Source of the DNA: Archangium lipolyticum
GTDB taxonomy: Bacteria > Myxococcota > Myxococcia > Myxococcales > Myxococcaceae
Direction: 5' to 3'
Assembly: GCF_024623785.1 (NCBI RefSeq)
Contig: NZ_JANKBZ010000011.1
Span: 62,001 to 126,000 of the forward strand
DNA: 64,000 nt
In this document: one piece after another, positions 37,378-47,046 of the stretch
How the letters are laid out: every line of letters starts with the position of its first letter
Numbering within the stretch: position 1 is the first letter of the stretch
Position numbers and translations under genes: made by a program
Notes under the pieces: generated by a model
What the model saw: only the letters and a program-made list of their open reading frames with translations
Told to the model about the DNA's origin: nothing
Databases searched by the model: none

Positions 37378-40300
37378 TCACATCAGGGTGAAGTCGCCGT
37401 CGTCCACGATCTCTTGGGGCTGCTGGGCCGTACCGTTGGACACCACCGGAGCCGTGTCCAGCGAGCCCGTGGCCCCCACCACATCTCCCTTCACCCTCGC
37501 CAGGATGAAGCGATTCACCTTCTGACGCGGGTCCCGGGGCCCCTCCTCGATCCGGTAGTCGCCCACCACCTTGCTGCGGTTCTCGTTCAGCCACAGGCCC
37601 AGCTTCACGCTACGCCCGGCCACCGAGCCCTGGGCCAGCACTGAAGCGAGGTACTCAAGCTCCTTCGGCGGCACTCGCTCCCCGTACCCATTGTCCACGG
37701 GCGGGGCACAAATCGCATCCAGCAACTGCCGGGCGCTCACCGGCTGCTCTCCGAACTGCTCGGCCCACTGCTCCACGAACGCACGCCGCTCGTCCCCCTT
37801 CACATCCGCGTTGGCCAGGGTGGCGGCGGGGTCGAGGAAGCCTTCCACCCCCGCAGCCTCCAGGATGCCGCCTAGCACCCGGCTCCAGCTCTCGAACGAG
37901 CCACGGGACTTGGCCGTACCCGCCGGCCGACCGTGCGCCACCCAGTTCTGCACCATCGTGAGCGCCGCATGGACGAGCTGCCCGCGATTCTCCTTCACCC
38001 ACCGCTTCAAATCCGGGTGGCGGAAGCTCGCGCGCTCCTCGGGATTCTCCATCTTCGCATCCAGACGAATGCGCACGGAGCGGCGCACCAAGTCGCGGCT
38101 GAGGCGGACGTTGTTGGCGGCCACCAGCCACACCGCACGGTTGCGCGCCGTCCCCTCGGTGTTGCCGCCCAGCAGGCGGCTCTTCACCGTGTCACTGGTG
38201 AGGGCGCTCTCCAGGGCGGGGCTGTCGAGCCCGCCCTTCACGTTGTCGAAGGCCATGAAGGGCCCGCCGGCACGTAGTGCCGTGAAGATGGTCTTCTCCT
38301 GCTCCTCCTCGCGCACCGGAAAGGGACGGTAGTGCATCAACGCGCCCGTGGCGATGAGGCTCGCTACATCACCCACCAGACTCTTGCCGCTGCCTGCCTC
38401 CGGGGCCTCGATGATGTGCAGCGGCGTGTTGCCGTCCACCATGTCGCGCACGAAGGGCAGAAGGACGAGAGCCAGCGCGTGGGCCTTGTCCGCGGGCAAG
38501 TCGAAGGGGAAGTCGCCCAGGAGCTCCACTGCGAGCAGGTGGAGGGCGACCTTCACCTCCTCCTCCGTGGGCTGCGACGAGATGACGGGCACCACCAAGC
38601 CCCCGTATTCCACGAGGAAGGACCGCTGAAGAGCGTAGTAGCCAGGCGAGGTGATGAGCTGCCCGTCCGCCCCGAAGAAGGGGGTGGTACGCACGCTCTC
38701 CAGCACCGGCAGCTCCGGCGGAGGTGTGCTCAACACGCTGGTCACCACCAAGGTGGGGGGATAGACAGCGTTCTCCTTATCGTTCTCCTCCGTCTTCCCC
38801 TCCTTTACCTCCAGCCAGTTGGCCACCTCGCTCAGCCGCAGCGGCAGCGACTTCTCGGTGAACTCCTCCAGAGAGGGACTCGCCCCGCTCATGTTGAGGC
38901 GAACCATGTTCCCATCGCGCAGGAAGACGACGGGCGGTATGTTGGCATTGACCAGCGCATCACACGCATTCGCCACCACCTCCCGCAGTTGCCGGTCATT
39001 CACCTGGATAGAAGGCAGGCGGCTGACACTCACCGTCTTGGGCATGGACTTGGCCGCGGTGCGTTGCATGGCCTGGGCAACCTTGAAGAGGCCGGTGATG
39101 TCTTTCGCCGGAACATTGGCGCCACGCAGCTGCATCTTGAGGCGCTCGCACCCGACAGCGTCCCGCTTCCCCAGGCGGGCCAAAGCGAGGAGCAACTCGT
39201 CGTTCTCCATGGCAGCCTGAACTGCCTCGATCGCGTTCTTCTCGATGTCAGCCCGGAAGAGCGCGAGTGGATCAGCCTTCTCGTTCTCGTATTCCTCTTC
39301 CCTCTCCTGTGCATAGCGCTTGAGCACCCAGGCCGCAGGAGCGCGCGCTACCTTTCGGCCCTCCTCGCAGAACTCGGCGGGCACACCGTGGAGCTCCAGC
39401 TTCTCGTAGCTGACGAAGAGATGAGCCTCCTCCTCACCGCCAACTGCCAGCGCGCGCCGGGCTGAGTCCTGCCACTGAGCATGGCAACTGCGCGGGTCGT
39501 AGCCGTGGCCCGACCGGTTGTCCGTTCGGCTCATCTCGTGGAAGAGGTCGAGGCCCCGTTCGAAGCCCGCCTCGCGGTACTCGTAGAGTACGACCGCGAG
39601 GTTGTCGGCCATGAAGCGCCAGGCGTCCCGGGTGAGGGGCAACTTGCCCTCCAGCATGGCGCGCGTCACCGGCTCCTCGCGGAAGAGTTCAAGTTTGCGC
39701 TCCAGTTCCCGCACGGGGGGCGGCGCCCGATGTGCCCCCTGCCTCTTCTCCACCGACCAGAGATGGTTGCCCCGCCCCGAGGTCATGCTCGTACCCAACA
39801 ATGGTGCAGGTGCAGTGAAGTCCGCAGGCACGTCAGCGAGGCTCAGCAACGGCCCGTCGAGGCGTTTCATCACCGGCCAGCCCTTGTCCTTCGCATCCTG
39901 GGTGCAGCGCGGCAGGTAGTACATGCGCGAGGGGTTCTTGCACTTCGCATCCGCCTTGCGGCCAGTCTTCTCGAAGAAGTAGGCCCACAGGCGCGCGAAG
40001 TCGGCCGGGACGAGGCCCTCCTTCAGCGGGAGAATGACGCGGAACGCGGGCACCTCGGGCGTGTGGCTGCGACTGGTGTGAATGAGGCCGGCGTACGGCA
40101 GTTGAGCCTTGATGTCTTCGATGTTGACGCGCTCCTCCTCCGGCAGCGGCTCCTGCGTCGTCGGGTCCTTGTTGTCGAAGTCCAAGACCAGAACCTGAAC
40201 CTCGTGAACGAATCGGTCCTCCAGCCGACCGCCAGGAGCCACCGTGGCGGGCACCCACCCGCTCATGGGGAAATGGTCGCCGTCCACCTTCTTGAAATTC

Positions 40301-40485
40301 CGCGCGGCGGTCTCCTTCTCCCCAACTGGGTGGCCGTGCATCTCGAAGAAGTTGAAGAGTTGGTCGGCGGTGACGTGCAGCCGGTAGAAGTTCTCCTTGT
40401 CCGTCTTGGCGCGAGTGAGCGCCACCTCGAAGGTGCGCGGCGAAGCCGACGAATCAGTGCTGTTCGAGTTAGAATGGGAGTGCAT
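37378..40485 (-). CDS. Primase-helicase replication protein
   Basis: A 1035-residue replication protein. The N-terminal third resembles archaeo-eukaryotic-type primase-polymerases: VLVLDFDNKD (metal-site acidic residues, about 96-105), YAGLIHTSRSHTPEVPAFRV with the conserved S-x-H, and MYYLPRC near 205. The C-terminal third is an SF3/D5-like or RecA-like helicase with Walker A EAPEAGSGKS (about 695) and Walker B PFMAFDN (about 755), plus an Arg-finger-like RRSVRIRLD. It could prime and unwind the element at the adjacent iteron-like repeats. ATG 40485 has GAGG ten bases upstream. A small RHH-like gene precedes it by 102 bp on the same strand. Confidence 0.75.
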   Translation of the reverse strand: MHSHSNSNSTDSSASPRTFEVALTRAKTDKENFYRLHVTADQLFNFFEMHGHPVGEKETAARNFKKVDGDHFPMSGWVPATVAPGGRLEDRFVHEVQVLVLDFDNKDPTTQEPLPEEERVNIEDIKAQLPYAGLIHTSRSHTPEVPAFRVILPLKEGLVPADFARLWAYFFEKTGRKADAKCKNPSRMYYLPRCTQDAKDKGWPVMKRLDGPLLSLADVPADFTAPAPLLGTSMTSGRGNHLWSVEKRQGAHRAPPPVRELERKLELFREEPVTRAMLEGKLPLTRDAWRFMADNLAVVLYEYREAGFERGLDLFHEMSRTDNRSGHGYDPRSCHAQWQDSARRALAVGGEEEAHLFVSYEKLELHGVPAEFCEEGRKVARAPAAWVLKRYAQEREEEYENEKADPLALFRADIEKNAIEAVQAAMENDELLLALARLGKRDAVGCERLKMQLRGANVPAKDITGLFKVAQAMQRTAAKSMPKTVSVSRLPSIQVNDRQLREVVANACDALVNANIPPVVFLRDGNMVRLNMSGASPSLEEFTEKSLPLRLSEVANWLEVKEGKTEENDKENAVYPPTLVVTSVLSTPPPELPVLESVRTTPFFGADGQLITSPGYYALQRSFLVEYGGLVVPVISSQPTEEEVKVALHLLAVELLGDFPFDLPADKAHALALVLLPFVRDMVDGNTPLHIIEAPEAGSGKSLVGDVASLIATGALMHYRPFPVREEEQEKTIFTALRAGGPFMAFDNVKGGLDSPALESALTSDTVKSRLLGGNTEGTARNRAVWLVAANNVRLSRDLVRRSVRIRLDAKMENPEERASFRHPDLKRWVKENRGQLVHAALTMVQNWVAHGRPAGTAKSRGSFESWSRVLGGILEAAGVEGFLDPAATLANADVKGDERRAFVEQWAEQFGEQPVSARQLLDAICAPPVDNGYGERVPPKELEYLASVLAQGSVAGRSVKLGLWLNENRSKVVGDYRIEEGPRDPRQKVNRFILARVKGDVVGATGSLDTAPVVSNGTAQQPQEIVDDGDFTLM

Positions 40486-40587
40486 TTTGTGAATTCCTCA
40501 TGGGCCCTAGTGGGTGGGAACCGCTGGGGCCCGTTTCTTTTTTCGGTTGTAGGTGTTGTCGGAATGCTGTCCGCCACTGGTCCGGCA

Positions 40588-40779
40588 TCATCGCTTCACA
40601 TCATCCAGTTCACGCGCCAGGAGTCCCTCCAGCCCTTCCAGGATGAGGGAGCGCAGGGGCGGCGGTGCACCACCGTCGCGTTGGGCTCGGGCCAGTCGCA
40701 GGTCATCCAGTCGCGAGCGCATGTCGCGGGGCAGCGCGAAACTCGTCACGTAAGATTCAATGGCTCCAGGTGTCCGCAT
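40588..40779 (-). CDS. Small ribbon-helix-helix-like protein
   Basis: A 63-residue protein: a short strand (SYVTSFALP) followed by two helices (RDMRSRLDDLRLARAQR and LRSLILEGLEGLLARELDDV), the size and shape of CopG/Arc-type RHH repressors. These often control replication genes of plasmids and islands. It lies just upstream of the primase-helicase gene on the same strand. An AT-rich inverted repeat (40810-40824) directly upstream is a plausible binding site. Confidence 0.55.
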   Translation of the reverse strand: MRTPGAIESYVTSFALPRDMRSRLDDLRLARAQRDGGAPPPLRSLILEGLEGLLARELDDVKR

Positions 40780-40800
40780 CAGAAATGCCCCCGAAATTGG

Positions 40801-40840
40801 GTGCCTAATTACATAAACAATGTAGACAATCTGACCTAAA
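40801..40840 (-). promoter_or_regulatory. AT-rich promoter/operator of the replication operon
   Basis: A sharply AT-rich 40-bp patch in GC-rich DNA, 22 bp upstream of the RHH gene. It contains the inverted repeat TACAT-AAACA-ATGTA (40810-40824) and minus-strand promoter-like hexamers. This suits autoregulation by the small RHH-like protein; inferred. Confidence 0.35.
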
Positions 40841-41030
40841 ACGCCCCAATGACATAACTACTTTCATGTTTGATCTCCGCGGGAACATCCTCGCCTGCCC
40901 GGCTATGGCTATTGGCTCGCGGGGCACCTGCCCGCCCTCTGGTCCGTCCGGAGAGGACGACCAGCGAGACCTTGAGTTTCGCCTCGTAGATCTCGCTGGC
41001 CCGGTTCTCAGCGGGTGATGCTGCCGAGTC

Positions 41031-43114
41031 CTACTGTACGGGGTGGCCGCTCGGCTGGCAGTACCGGTACGGCTCGTTCTTACGACCCGTGCCCGACTGC
41101 GACAGCTTGCCCTCCTTCACCAGCCGGGCCAGCGCCTCGCGCACGGTCGTCTTCTTCAGGTCCGTCTCCGCCATCAACTCGTCGGCCGTCTTCGCGTCCG
41201 TTTCGGTGTCGGGCACCGCGAGGAGGAGGGCGCGCTCGACCTCCTGGACTCCCACGTCGAATCCCTCGCGCACGACGTAGCCCTCGTCCCGGAGCTCGAT
41301 GGTCAAGGTGGACGGCGTCTCCTCATAACGGGAAAGGGCGTGGATGATGCGAACCTGCCCCGTGTGATTGGGTGGCCGCTGGAGGGCCACGATGATGTCC
41401 ACCGCCCCGGTGAGTGCCGAGCTACCGCGGCCGGAGTCCCCCACGCCCCCGCCGCTCTTGCGCTCGTGGCGGACGGCTACGACGCCTAACCCCTGCTCCG
41501 CGGCGGCCTGAAGAGGCCGGACGGCTTCCAGGGCGTTGCGGCTCGAGCTCTCCGAGATGCCGCTGAACTGGGCCAGCGTGTCGATGATGAGCAGCCGCGC
41601 TCCCACCGCCCGGCACTTGTCGACCGTGTGCTTTACCAACGCATCCCAGGGGAGGCGTCGCACGTCCTGGTAGAAGTAGAGATGCAGGTCGGTGGAATGA
41701 TCGAGCCCTACGCGCTCCAGCATGCGCCGGAAGGAAATGGGGCGCTCTTCGGTGAGGAGCATTACGGGCGTGTGCGTGGTGGGCTCGTCGAGGAACTCCG
41801 TGCCCGCGAGCACGTGCTTGATCATATGCGCTAGCCAGGTGGACTTGCCGGCCACCTTCGGCTTGCCGTCAACGAGAGTGAGCGATCCCTCGGCCACCCA
41901 CGGACGCGCGATCCACGGCACGTCGGCGGGCGTCGTACGGGTCACCTCCGCAGCCGTCCAGGACCTGAGCCCTCCCCGTGCGCCCCCACCCCTCCTGGGC
42001 TCCCGGAGGTCCCGGTGCCCAACCGAGCCCTCCAGCTGACCGCCGCCATCGGGAGGGGGCCTCTCGTGCGGATTTGGTTCCGCCGCCGCATCAACCGCGA
42101 ACTCCGACCCCTGAGTGAGGTGCTGCCCACTCTCGTAAGCCCCCGAATTTTCAATGGAAACTGAGGGTATTTCCTTCGGCACGGACGAGCCCATGGCGTC
42201 GGAAGCAACCGCGGCGGAACCATCCTCGGACGGCCCCGGCGGCAGCTGCGCATGCGCACAGGCCGCCCCCTCAGCGGGAGGGCAGCGCACCCCCTCCCCT
42301 TCCTGGCTGGCGCTACCGGGCACGGCGGGAGCATCCGCGAGCGGCTCCTCGCTCGACCCAGGGGCTGTACCGGGGCTGGGCATGCCCGGTGACAACCGGC
42401 GCACCACCTGCTTGGCTGCCCCCTCCACCAGCGCATCCTGACCGCCCAGCAGGCAGTGACAGCCCTGGAACTTGAGGCCCAGCCGACGCCACAGCCCCAC
42501 GTCCTCCTTGCAGAGGGCCGGCACCACCCGGGGCGCGAGGCGCTCGAGCGCGAAGCGGAACATCTCCACCTGCGTCTCGAAGGGCACGCGGTACTTGAAG
42601 CCCGAGGCGTCGCGCTCCTCACCGAGGTAGTCGAAGATGCTGGCGTCCCGGCCGTTCTTCTTGGCGGCGCTGCGCAGGGACTTGGGCAATGTGGCCCGCA
42701 GCGCCCCCAGCGTCACCATATCCGGCTCCAGCGCGTTGATGCGCTCGATGGCCTCCGCGTACCCCTCCTGCCAGCCCGGGTACGGCACCATCGGGTCCAA
42801 CCGGAAGCGGATAGGCCAGCCCGCCTCCTTCATCCGGCGTGCGGCCTCGAAGCGCTCCGACGGCGGCGGGGCCCCATGCTCAAAGGTAGTCCCGATGTAC
42901 TCGGCGTTCACCGACCAGGAGAACACCACCTGGGGTGTGGGCGACAGCTCGAGGGCGTGCTCAATCGTGGTGGCCTTGGTGAGGAAGATGAGCCGGTGGC
43001 GCGTCTGCGCAGCGAAGCGTGGAACAAGCAGGTGCGTCAGCGGCGTGCCATTCACCTTCTTGTAGGCCGGGTCGAAGACGAGCCCGTCCTGGAGCTCACC
43101 CACGATGAGCATCT
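41031..43114 (-). pseudogene. Radical SAM / RepA-like ATPase fusion, 3' part (split by IS66)
   Basis: This part encodes about 694 residues downstream of the IS66 insertion. It starts inside a radical SAM, spore-photoproduct-lyase-like barrel (ELQDGLVFDPAYKKVNGTPL, RHRLIFLTKATTIEHAL, RFRLDPMVPYPG). After a Pro/Ser-rich linker of about 150 residues comes a RecA-fold ATPase like plasmid RepA/AAA_25: Walker A GKPKVAGKST, Walker B ARLLIIDTLAQFSG, and RHERKSGGGVGDSGRGSSAL. A winged-helix-like C-terminus ends it. Removing the IS plus one target duplication gives a continuous 777-residue frame with 44723-44972. As it stands only the part after the insertion could be made, from an internal start. Confidence 0.75.
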
Positions 43115-44714
43115 GTAACCGTTCACCGAATGGGCTTGGTTGAAGAGGAGACGGGCACGACGTAACCGCAGAAGTGGCGCTGGACAAGATGACGTCTGGC
43201 GTGGTGTAGCCAGGGCATGGTGCAGGTGGATGCCCGAGACGTGCAGATAGCGCAGTTGGAGAAGCGGCTGGAAGCAGCGCTGGCGCGTCTCGCGCAGTTG
43301 GAGGCGGAGAACGAGAGCTTGCGCGAGGAGAATCGACAGCTGCGCGAGAAGAATCGACAGCTCGAGGAGCGGTTGGGGCTCAACTCGAGCAACTCTTCCA
43401 AGCCGCCCTCCTCGGACGCACCCGGCACGCCGCGCCAGGCCAAGAAGCCCACGGGACGACGTGCCGGTGGACAGCCCGGCCACAAGAAGCATGAGCGCGC
43501 GCTGCTGCCGCCCGAGCAAGTGCAGCACGTGGTGGAGTTGGTGCCCCAGCAGTGCCGGGGTTGCAAGCGACGGTTGCAGGGGCGCGACAGCGCGCCGCGG
43601 CGGCACCAGGTGGTGGAGGTGCCGCCCCTGTCAGCCCTTGTCACCGAGTACCGCTGCCATGCAGTGCAGTGTCCGGAGTGCGGGGTGGTGACGCGCGGGG
43701 AGGTGCCCGCGCACGCGCGCAGCGCGTTTGGTGACAGGCTCGCGGCGCTCGCCTCGCTGCTGGTGGGCAAGTACCGCCTGTCCAAGCGGCTGGTGAAGGA
43801 CGCCTTGTCCGACATGGTGGGGGTGGAGTTGTCGCTGGGCAGTGTCAGTAACCTGGAGGCAGAGATGTCGGACGCGCTCGCGCCAGCGGCGACCGAAGCC
43901 CTCGCCTCCGTGCGAGCCGCGGAGGCGGTCAACGCCGACGAGACAAGTTTCGCACAGGGACGAGAGGGGGGCCGGGCCGCGCGTGCCTGGCTGTGGGTGG
44001 TGGCCACGGCGCTGGTGGTGGTGTTCCACATCGCCCCCATCCGCGGCGGCAAGGTGGCCCGCCATCTGCTCGGCGAGGATTTCGCGGGCTTTCTCACCAG
44101 CGACAGGTGGAGCGGCTACGAGTGGGTGGATGCAGGGCTGCGGCAGCTGTGCTGGGCACACCTCACACGTGACTTCCAGGGCTTTATCGACAGGGGCGGC
44201 CGTGGCGGAGAGATAGGCCAGAAACTCATGCACGAGCGCAACCGATTCTTCGATTGGTACCATCGCGTGCGCGACGGCACCCTGGCACGCGAGGAATTCG
44301 AAAAGCGCATGCGCGAGGTGGAAAGCAAAGTCGGCCAATTGCTGCGCGAGGCGGCACAGCGGGCGGAGAAGAAGACGGCCGGCATGGCCCGGGAAATGCT
44401 GCGCTTGGAGAAGTGTCTGTGGACGTTTGTCGATGTGCCGGGCCTGGAGCCCACCAACAACTTCGGTGAGCGCTGCATCCGGCACGCCGTCATGTACAGG
44501 AAGACGTCCTTCGGAACGCAGAGCGTGGAGGGCAGCCGCTTTGTGGAGCGAATCTTCACCGCCACTGTCACCCTCAAGTTGCAGGGCCGCGACGTGCTCG
44601 CCTTCCTGACCGACTCCCTCGCCGCTCACCGCCGGGGCCAACACGGGCCTTCTCTCCTACCCTCCGCGCCCGGGCCTCAGATCGCTCTCACCACCTGAGC
44701 TGGTGAACGGTTAC
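43115..44714. mobile_element. IS66-family insertion sequence (1600 bp)
   Basis: 13-bp terminal inverted repeats GTAACCGTTCACC (43115-43127) and GGTGAACGGTTAC (44702-44714). An exact 8-bp target duplication GAGCATCT flanks it (43107-43114 and 44715-44722), the size expected for IS66. Only the TnpC-type transposase is present; tnpA and tnpB are absent, as in the single-gene subgroup. The intact duplication points to a recent insertion. Confidence 0.92.
43217..44698 (+). CDS. tnpC: IS66-family transposase (TnpC)
   Basis: A 493-residue transposase. The N-terminus is a leucine-zipper coiled coil (QLEKRLEAALARLAQLEAEN), then SSKPPSSD and the basic RRAGGQPGHKKHER of the family. A zinc-finger-like region follows (CRGCKRRL, CPECGVV), then the DDE domain: NADETSF (Asp), LTSDRWSGYEW (Asp), LCWAHLTRDFQ, and NFGERCIRHAVMYRKTSFGT with the catalytic Glu. 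Length and order are typical, so it appears intact. It occupies nearly the whole element. Confidence 0.95.
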   Translation: MVQVDARDVQIAQLEKRLEAALARLAQLEAENESLREENRQLREKNRQLEERLGLNSSNSSKPPSSDAPGTPRQAKKPTGRRAGGQPGHKKHERALLPPEQVQHVVELVPQQCRGCKRRLQGRDSAPRRHQVVEVPPLSALVTEYRCHAVQCPECGVVTRGEVPAHARSAFGDRLAALASLLVGKYRLSKRLVKDALSDMVGVELSLGSVSNLEAEMSDALAPAATEALASVRAAEAVNADETSFAQGREGGRAARAWLWVVATALVVVFHIAPIRGGKVARHLLGEDFAGFLTSDRWSGYEWVDAGLRQLCWAHLTRDFQGFIDRGGRGGEIGQKLMHERNRFFDWYHRVRDGTLAREEFEKRMREVESKVGQLLREAAQRAEKKTAGMAREMLRLEKCLWTFVDVPGLEPTNNFGERCIRHAVMYRKTSFGTQSVEGSRFVERIFTATVTLKLQGRDVLAFLTDSLAAHRRGQHGPSLLPSAPGPQIALTT

Positions 44715-44722
44715 GAGCATCT

Positions 44723-44972
44723 TAGGGATGGGGTCCTTGAGCCACTTGTCCACCTCGCCCACCATGTCCGTGACGTTGGTGTAGACGAGGCCGTACAGCG
44801 TCTCCGGCTTGAAGCGGAAGGGCGGCAGGCCCTGGAGGAAGCAGTAGCTGCACCGGAAGGGGCAGCCCATCGCCGGGACGAGCTCCCAGAACTTGAAGCA
44901 GACAATGCCAGAGCCGTCACCCGGACCCTGGAAGCGGCGGATGAAGTTCGATTTTCGCACTGCGGTTTTCAT
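44723..44972 (-). pseudogene. Radical SAM / RepA-like ATPase fusion, 5' part (split by IS66)
   Basis: The first 83 codons of the split gene, starting at ATG 44972. It holds the radical SAM iron-sulfur motif CPFRCSYC (CxxxCxxC, about residues 37-44) in the context GCPFRCSYCFLQG, typical of spore-photoproduct-lyase-like enzymes. The frame continues past the insertion for a few codons to 44688 before a stop inside IS66. Any product would lack most of the barrel. Confidence 0.8.
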
Positions 44973-45598
44973 TCAGAAGTCCTCGAAAATTTTTGAAAGT
45001 GCGATTTGCGGTCATGTGCTTGCCCTAGACATCAGGGCCTCCTTGTGCGTGCCTCACGTACCTCGACTGTCCGCGTACTGCGCGGGCGCATCATCTTGGC
45101 TGTGAGGCAATGGGCGGCCAGGGCGCGAACGGACGAGTGCAACGGCTCGTCGGCGCAACAAGCAGGGCGGCGGTGAAGCTCGCGGCCCCTATGTCCAAGC
45201 CCCCTCAAGGCGAGCCCGTGCGGCGCACGGGACGCGGGCTTGCACTGGCAACTACTGGGCGTACTGCACCGCTCACGTTGAGCAGCCCTCGTACCGGAGG
45301 CAAGTCGTGACGATTGGCCGCCTGCTCTAGAAGCTGGAGTCCGGCAGCACGAACCCCTGACGCTTTGGACCGGACGCGTCCATCCTCGAAGGGGCTTGCG
45401 CTCCGAAGAGGAGCGCGCAGCAGCGGTATAAGGGTCAGAGGCACTCAGCTCCGCGACGGTGCGCCGCCCGGAGCGAGCCGCCTTCCCGCCGTCATCCCTC
45501 TCACCGTCGTCCCCCCCGTTGGCGCGCTGCCCTGCCGCACGCGCGCACGCGGGGCTCTTGCTGCCCTCCGTACACCTGCGGAGGCGGAGGACCAACCC
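44973..45598. other. Intergenic region, no supported gene
   Basis: 626 bp without a convincing reading frame. It contains a small AT-rich patch near 44978-45010, which may hold the promoter of the radical SAM fusion gene. Confidence 0.4.
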
Positions 45599-46030
45599 AT
45601 GACCGAATTGACCGTCATCGACTGCGCTCAGCCCCCGCCTCCGAACGGCGAAGGCACTCTGCTGCTGTCGCTTTCCGGAGAACTTTCATTGATCGAAGAG
45701 GCCCTGACTGGAGCGGCAAATCTCGCCGAGCTCTTGGCCATGAAGTCCCTGGGCAGCGAAGAAACGGCTGCGCAAACGCCGCTAGCAATCAACGCCTTTT
45801 TGTTACTCATAAACGCTCGCCTCGAGAACATTCGCCGGGTGCTCAGATGCGAGGCGGATCCAGGCGAGCTCCTTGCTCCGCATAACAGCGTGCCCGAGAA
45901 CGAACTCGGCGATCCCGACGTCCGCCTGCGCCCGTGGACGGCGGGTCAACGCGCTACCCACCTCACCCGCCTACTGGCGAAGGCCGAGGCGGATGCCAAG
46001 CGCGAGGGACCGACGCCCCCAAGCCCATAG
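45599..46030 (+). CDS. Small helical protein of unknown function
   Basis: A 143-residue protein from ATG 45599, with GCGGAGG about ten bases upstream. Residues about 25-85 are helical (SLIEEALTGAANLAELLAMK and INAFLLLINARLENIRRVLR), resembling small plasmid or phage accessory proteins; the C-terminal region is charged. There is no TM segment or catalytic motif. It lies between the replication module and the integration module. Confidence 0.5.
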   Translation: MTELTVIDCAQPPPPNGEGTLLLSLSGELSLIEEALTGAANLAELLAMKSLGSEETAAQTPLAINAFLLLINARLENIRRVLRCEADPGELLAPHNSVPENELGDPDVRLRPWTAGQRATHLTRLLAKAEADAKREGPTPPSP

Positions 46031-46119
46031 AACCACGGTCTTCCTCGAACTGCTTCTCCCCTTTCGCAGATGAACAACCCGAAGCCTTGCCAGCGCTGGC
46101 AGGCGAAAGGAGAGAGCCC

Positions 46120-46296
46120 ATGGTATTGCGAATGATCCTTCGCAAGCTCATCCAGTCGCGCGTCGCATGTCGGATCCTGGCGGCCGTGCTGTCCATTCTT
46201 GCCGCGGAGCTGAACGATGTCGGCTCGTACAGCCGCAACTCGTATGGCAGCGGTAGTAGGCCGTACGACGTCGGGGCCCATAGCGATTGGAATTAG
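46120..46296 (+). CDS. Possible 58-residue protein
   Basis: ATG 46120 has a good ribosome site (AAAGGAGAG) six bases upstream and the frame is followed 20 bp later by a strong terminator. The product starts with a hydrophobic/basic helix (MILRKLIQSRVACRILAAVL) and ends in a Ser/Tyr/Gly-rich tail. The expression signals support a real gene, but the sequence is not recognised. Confidence 0.45.
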   Translation: MVLRMILRKLIQSRVACRILAAVLSILAAELNDVGSYSRNSYGSGSRPYDVGAHSDWN

Positions 46297-46315
46297 CTCC
46301 GCAGCTCGAGGAGGG

Positions 46316-46350
46316 GAGGCACCGGTTAGCATTTTCGGCGCCTCTTTTTT
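46316..46350 (+). terminator. Rho-independent terminator
   Basis: GAGGC-A-CCG pairs with CGG-C-GCCTC (46316-46324 with 46336-46344, one internal mismatch), followed by six T residues. The 300 bp from here to the excisionase gene hold no gene I can support. Confidence 0.8.
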
Positions 46351-46650
46351 GGCTGGCACGCCCTTCGTGACCTGGTTAATCCCACGGAACGACGTGCCTC
46401 CCGTGAAACGCGGGCAGGCCGTCAACCGAGGGCCTGCGATGCAGGCTGCGGCACTCCGGCGGCACGGCCGGACCCGCTAACTCTCAGCGCGAGGAAGGCA
46501 CCGCCGACCTCGGCACATGGCAGCAGTGGACGAAACGAAGGGAGTGCCACGCTCCGGTAGCAAGGCCGGGGCGCCCTTCGAACCCGATGGCTGACCTCGC
46601 GGCGCAACGCCGCACCTGATGGGTCAGCGCTTCGCAGCGAAGGCGCCGGC

Positions 46651-47046
46651 GTGCCCCGGCGCATCGGTGAAGTCTTGTCTCAGCAGAAAGCCGAGGAGAT
46701 TGCCCTTCTCCTCGAACTCCGTGAGGAGGTCCGCCACCTCCGCGCCGCAGTCGCAGAACTCAAACGCCAGCTCGCAGTCCCCGATCCCATCGCGCTCTCC
46801 GTGGAGGAGGCGGCCACTCGATTGGGTTGCGGTCGCACCCAGGTCTTCAAGTACCTCAAGGAAGGACAGCTACGACGAGCCAGTAAGCTCGGCCGCCGGG
46901 TGATGGTCACCGTGGAGAGCATCGAAGCTCTCAGCATTCATCAGCCGACACAGGAGCAGAAGCGCCCGATGAGAAACCGGAGTCAGCGCAAAGCCACCGG
47001 CCTCCGTACCGCCATCCTCGCCCTACCCCTGACCGGCGGAGCCTGA
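46651..47046 (+). CDS. Excisionase-like HTH protein (recombination directionality factor)
   Basis: A 131-residue protein with a GTG start. The N-terminal half is a coiled coil (LLLELREEVRHLRAAVAELK); residues about 50-90 are a MerR/HTH_17-type winged helix (LSVEEAATRLGCGRTQVFKY, then LRRASKLGRRVMV), the fold of Xis-type proteins. The 3' end overlaps the convergent integrase gene by 24 bp, a compact int-xis module. Probable role: bends DNA at att sites and drives excision, or regulates integrase. Confidence 0.75.
   Translation: MPRRIGEVLSQQKAEEIALLLELREEVRHLRAAVAELKRQLAVPDPIALSVEEAATRLGCGRTQVFKYLKEGQLRRASKLGRRVMVTVESIEALSIHQPTQEQKRPMRNRSQRKATGLRTAILALPLTGGA

Noticed and set aside
37378-40485. 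Primase-helicase considered as part of a complete prophage
   Set aside because: No terminase, portal, capsid or tail genes were seen anywhere in the island.
45032-45595. 187-codon minus-strand frame in the gap before 45.6 kb
   Set aside because: Arg/Ser/Ala-rich composition without motifs or ribosome site; looks like a GC-rich random frame.
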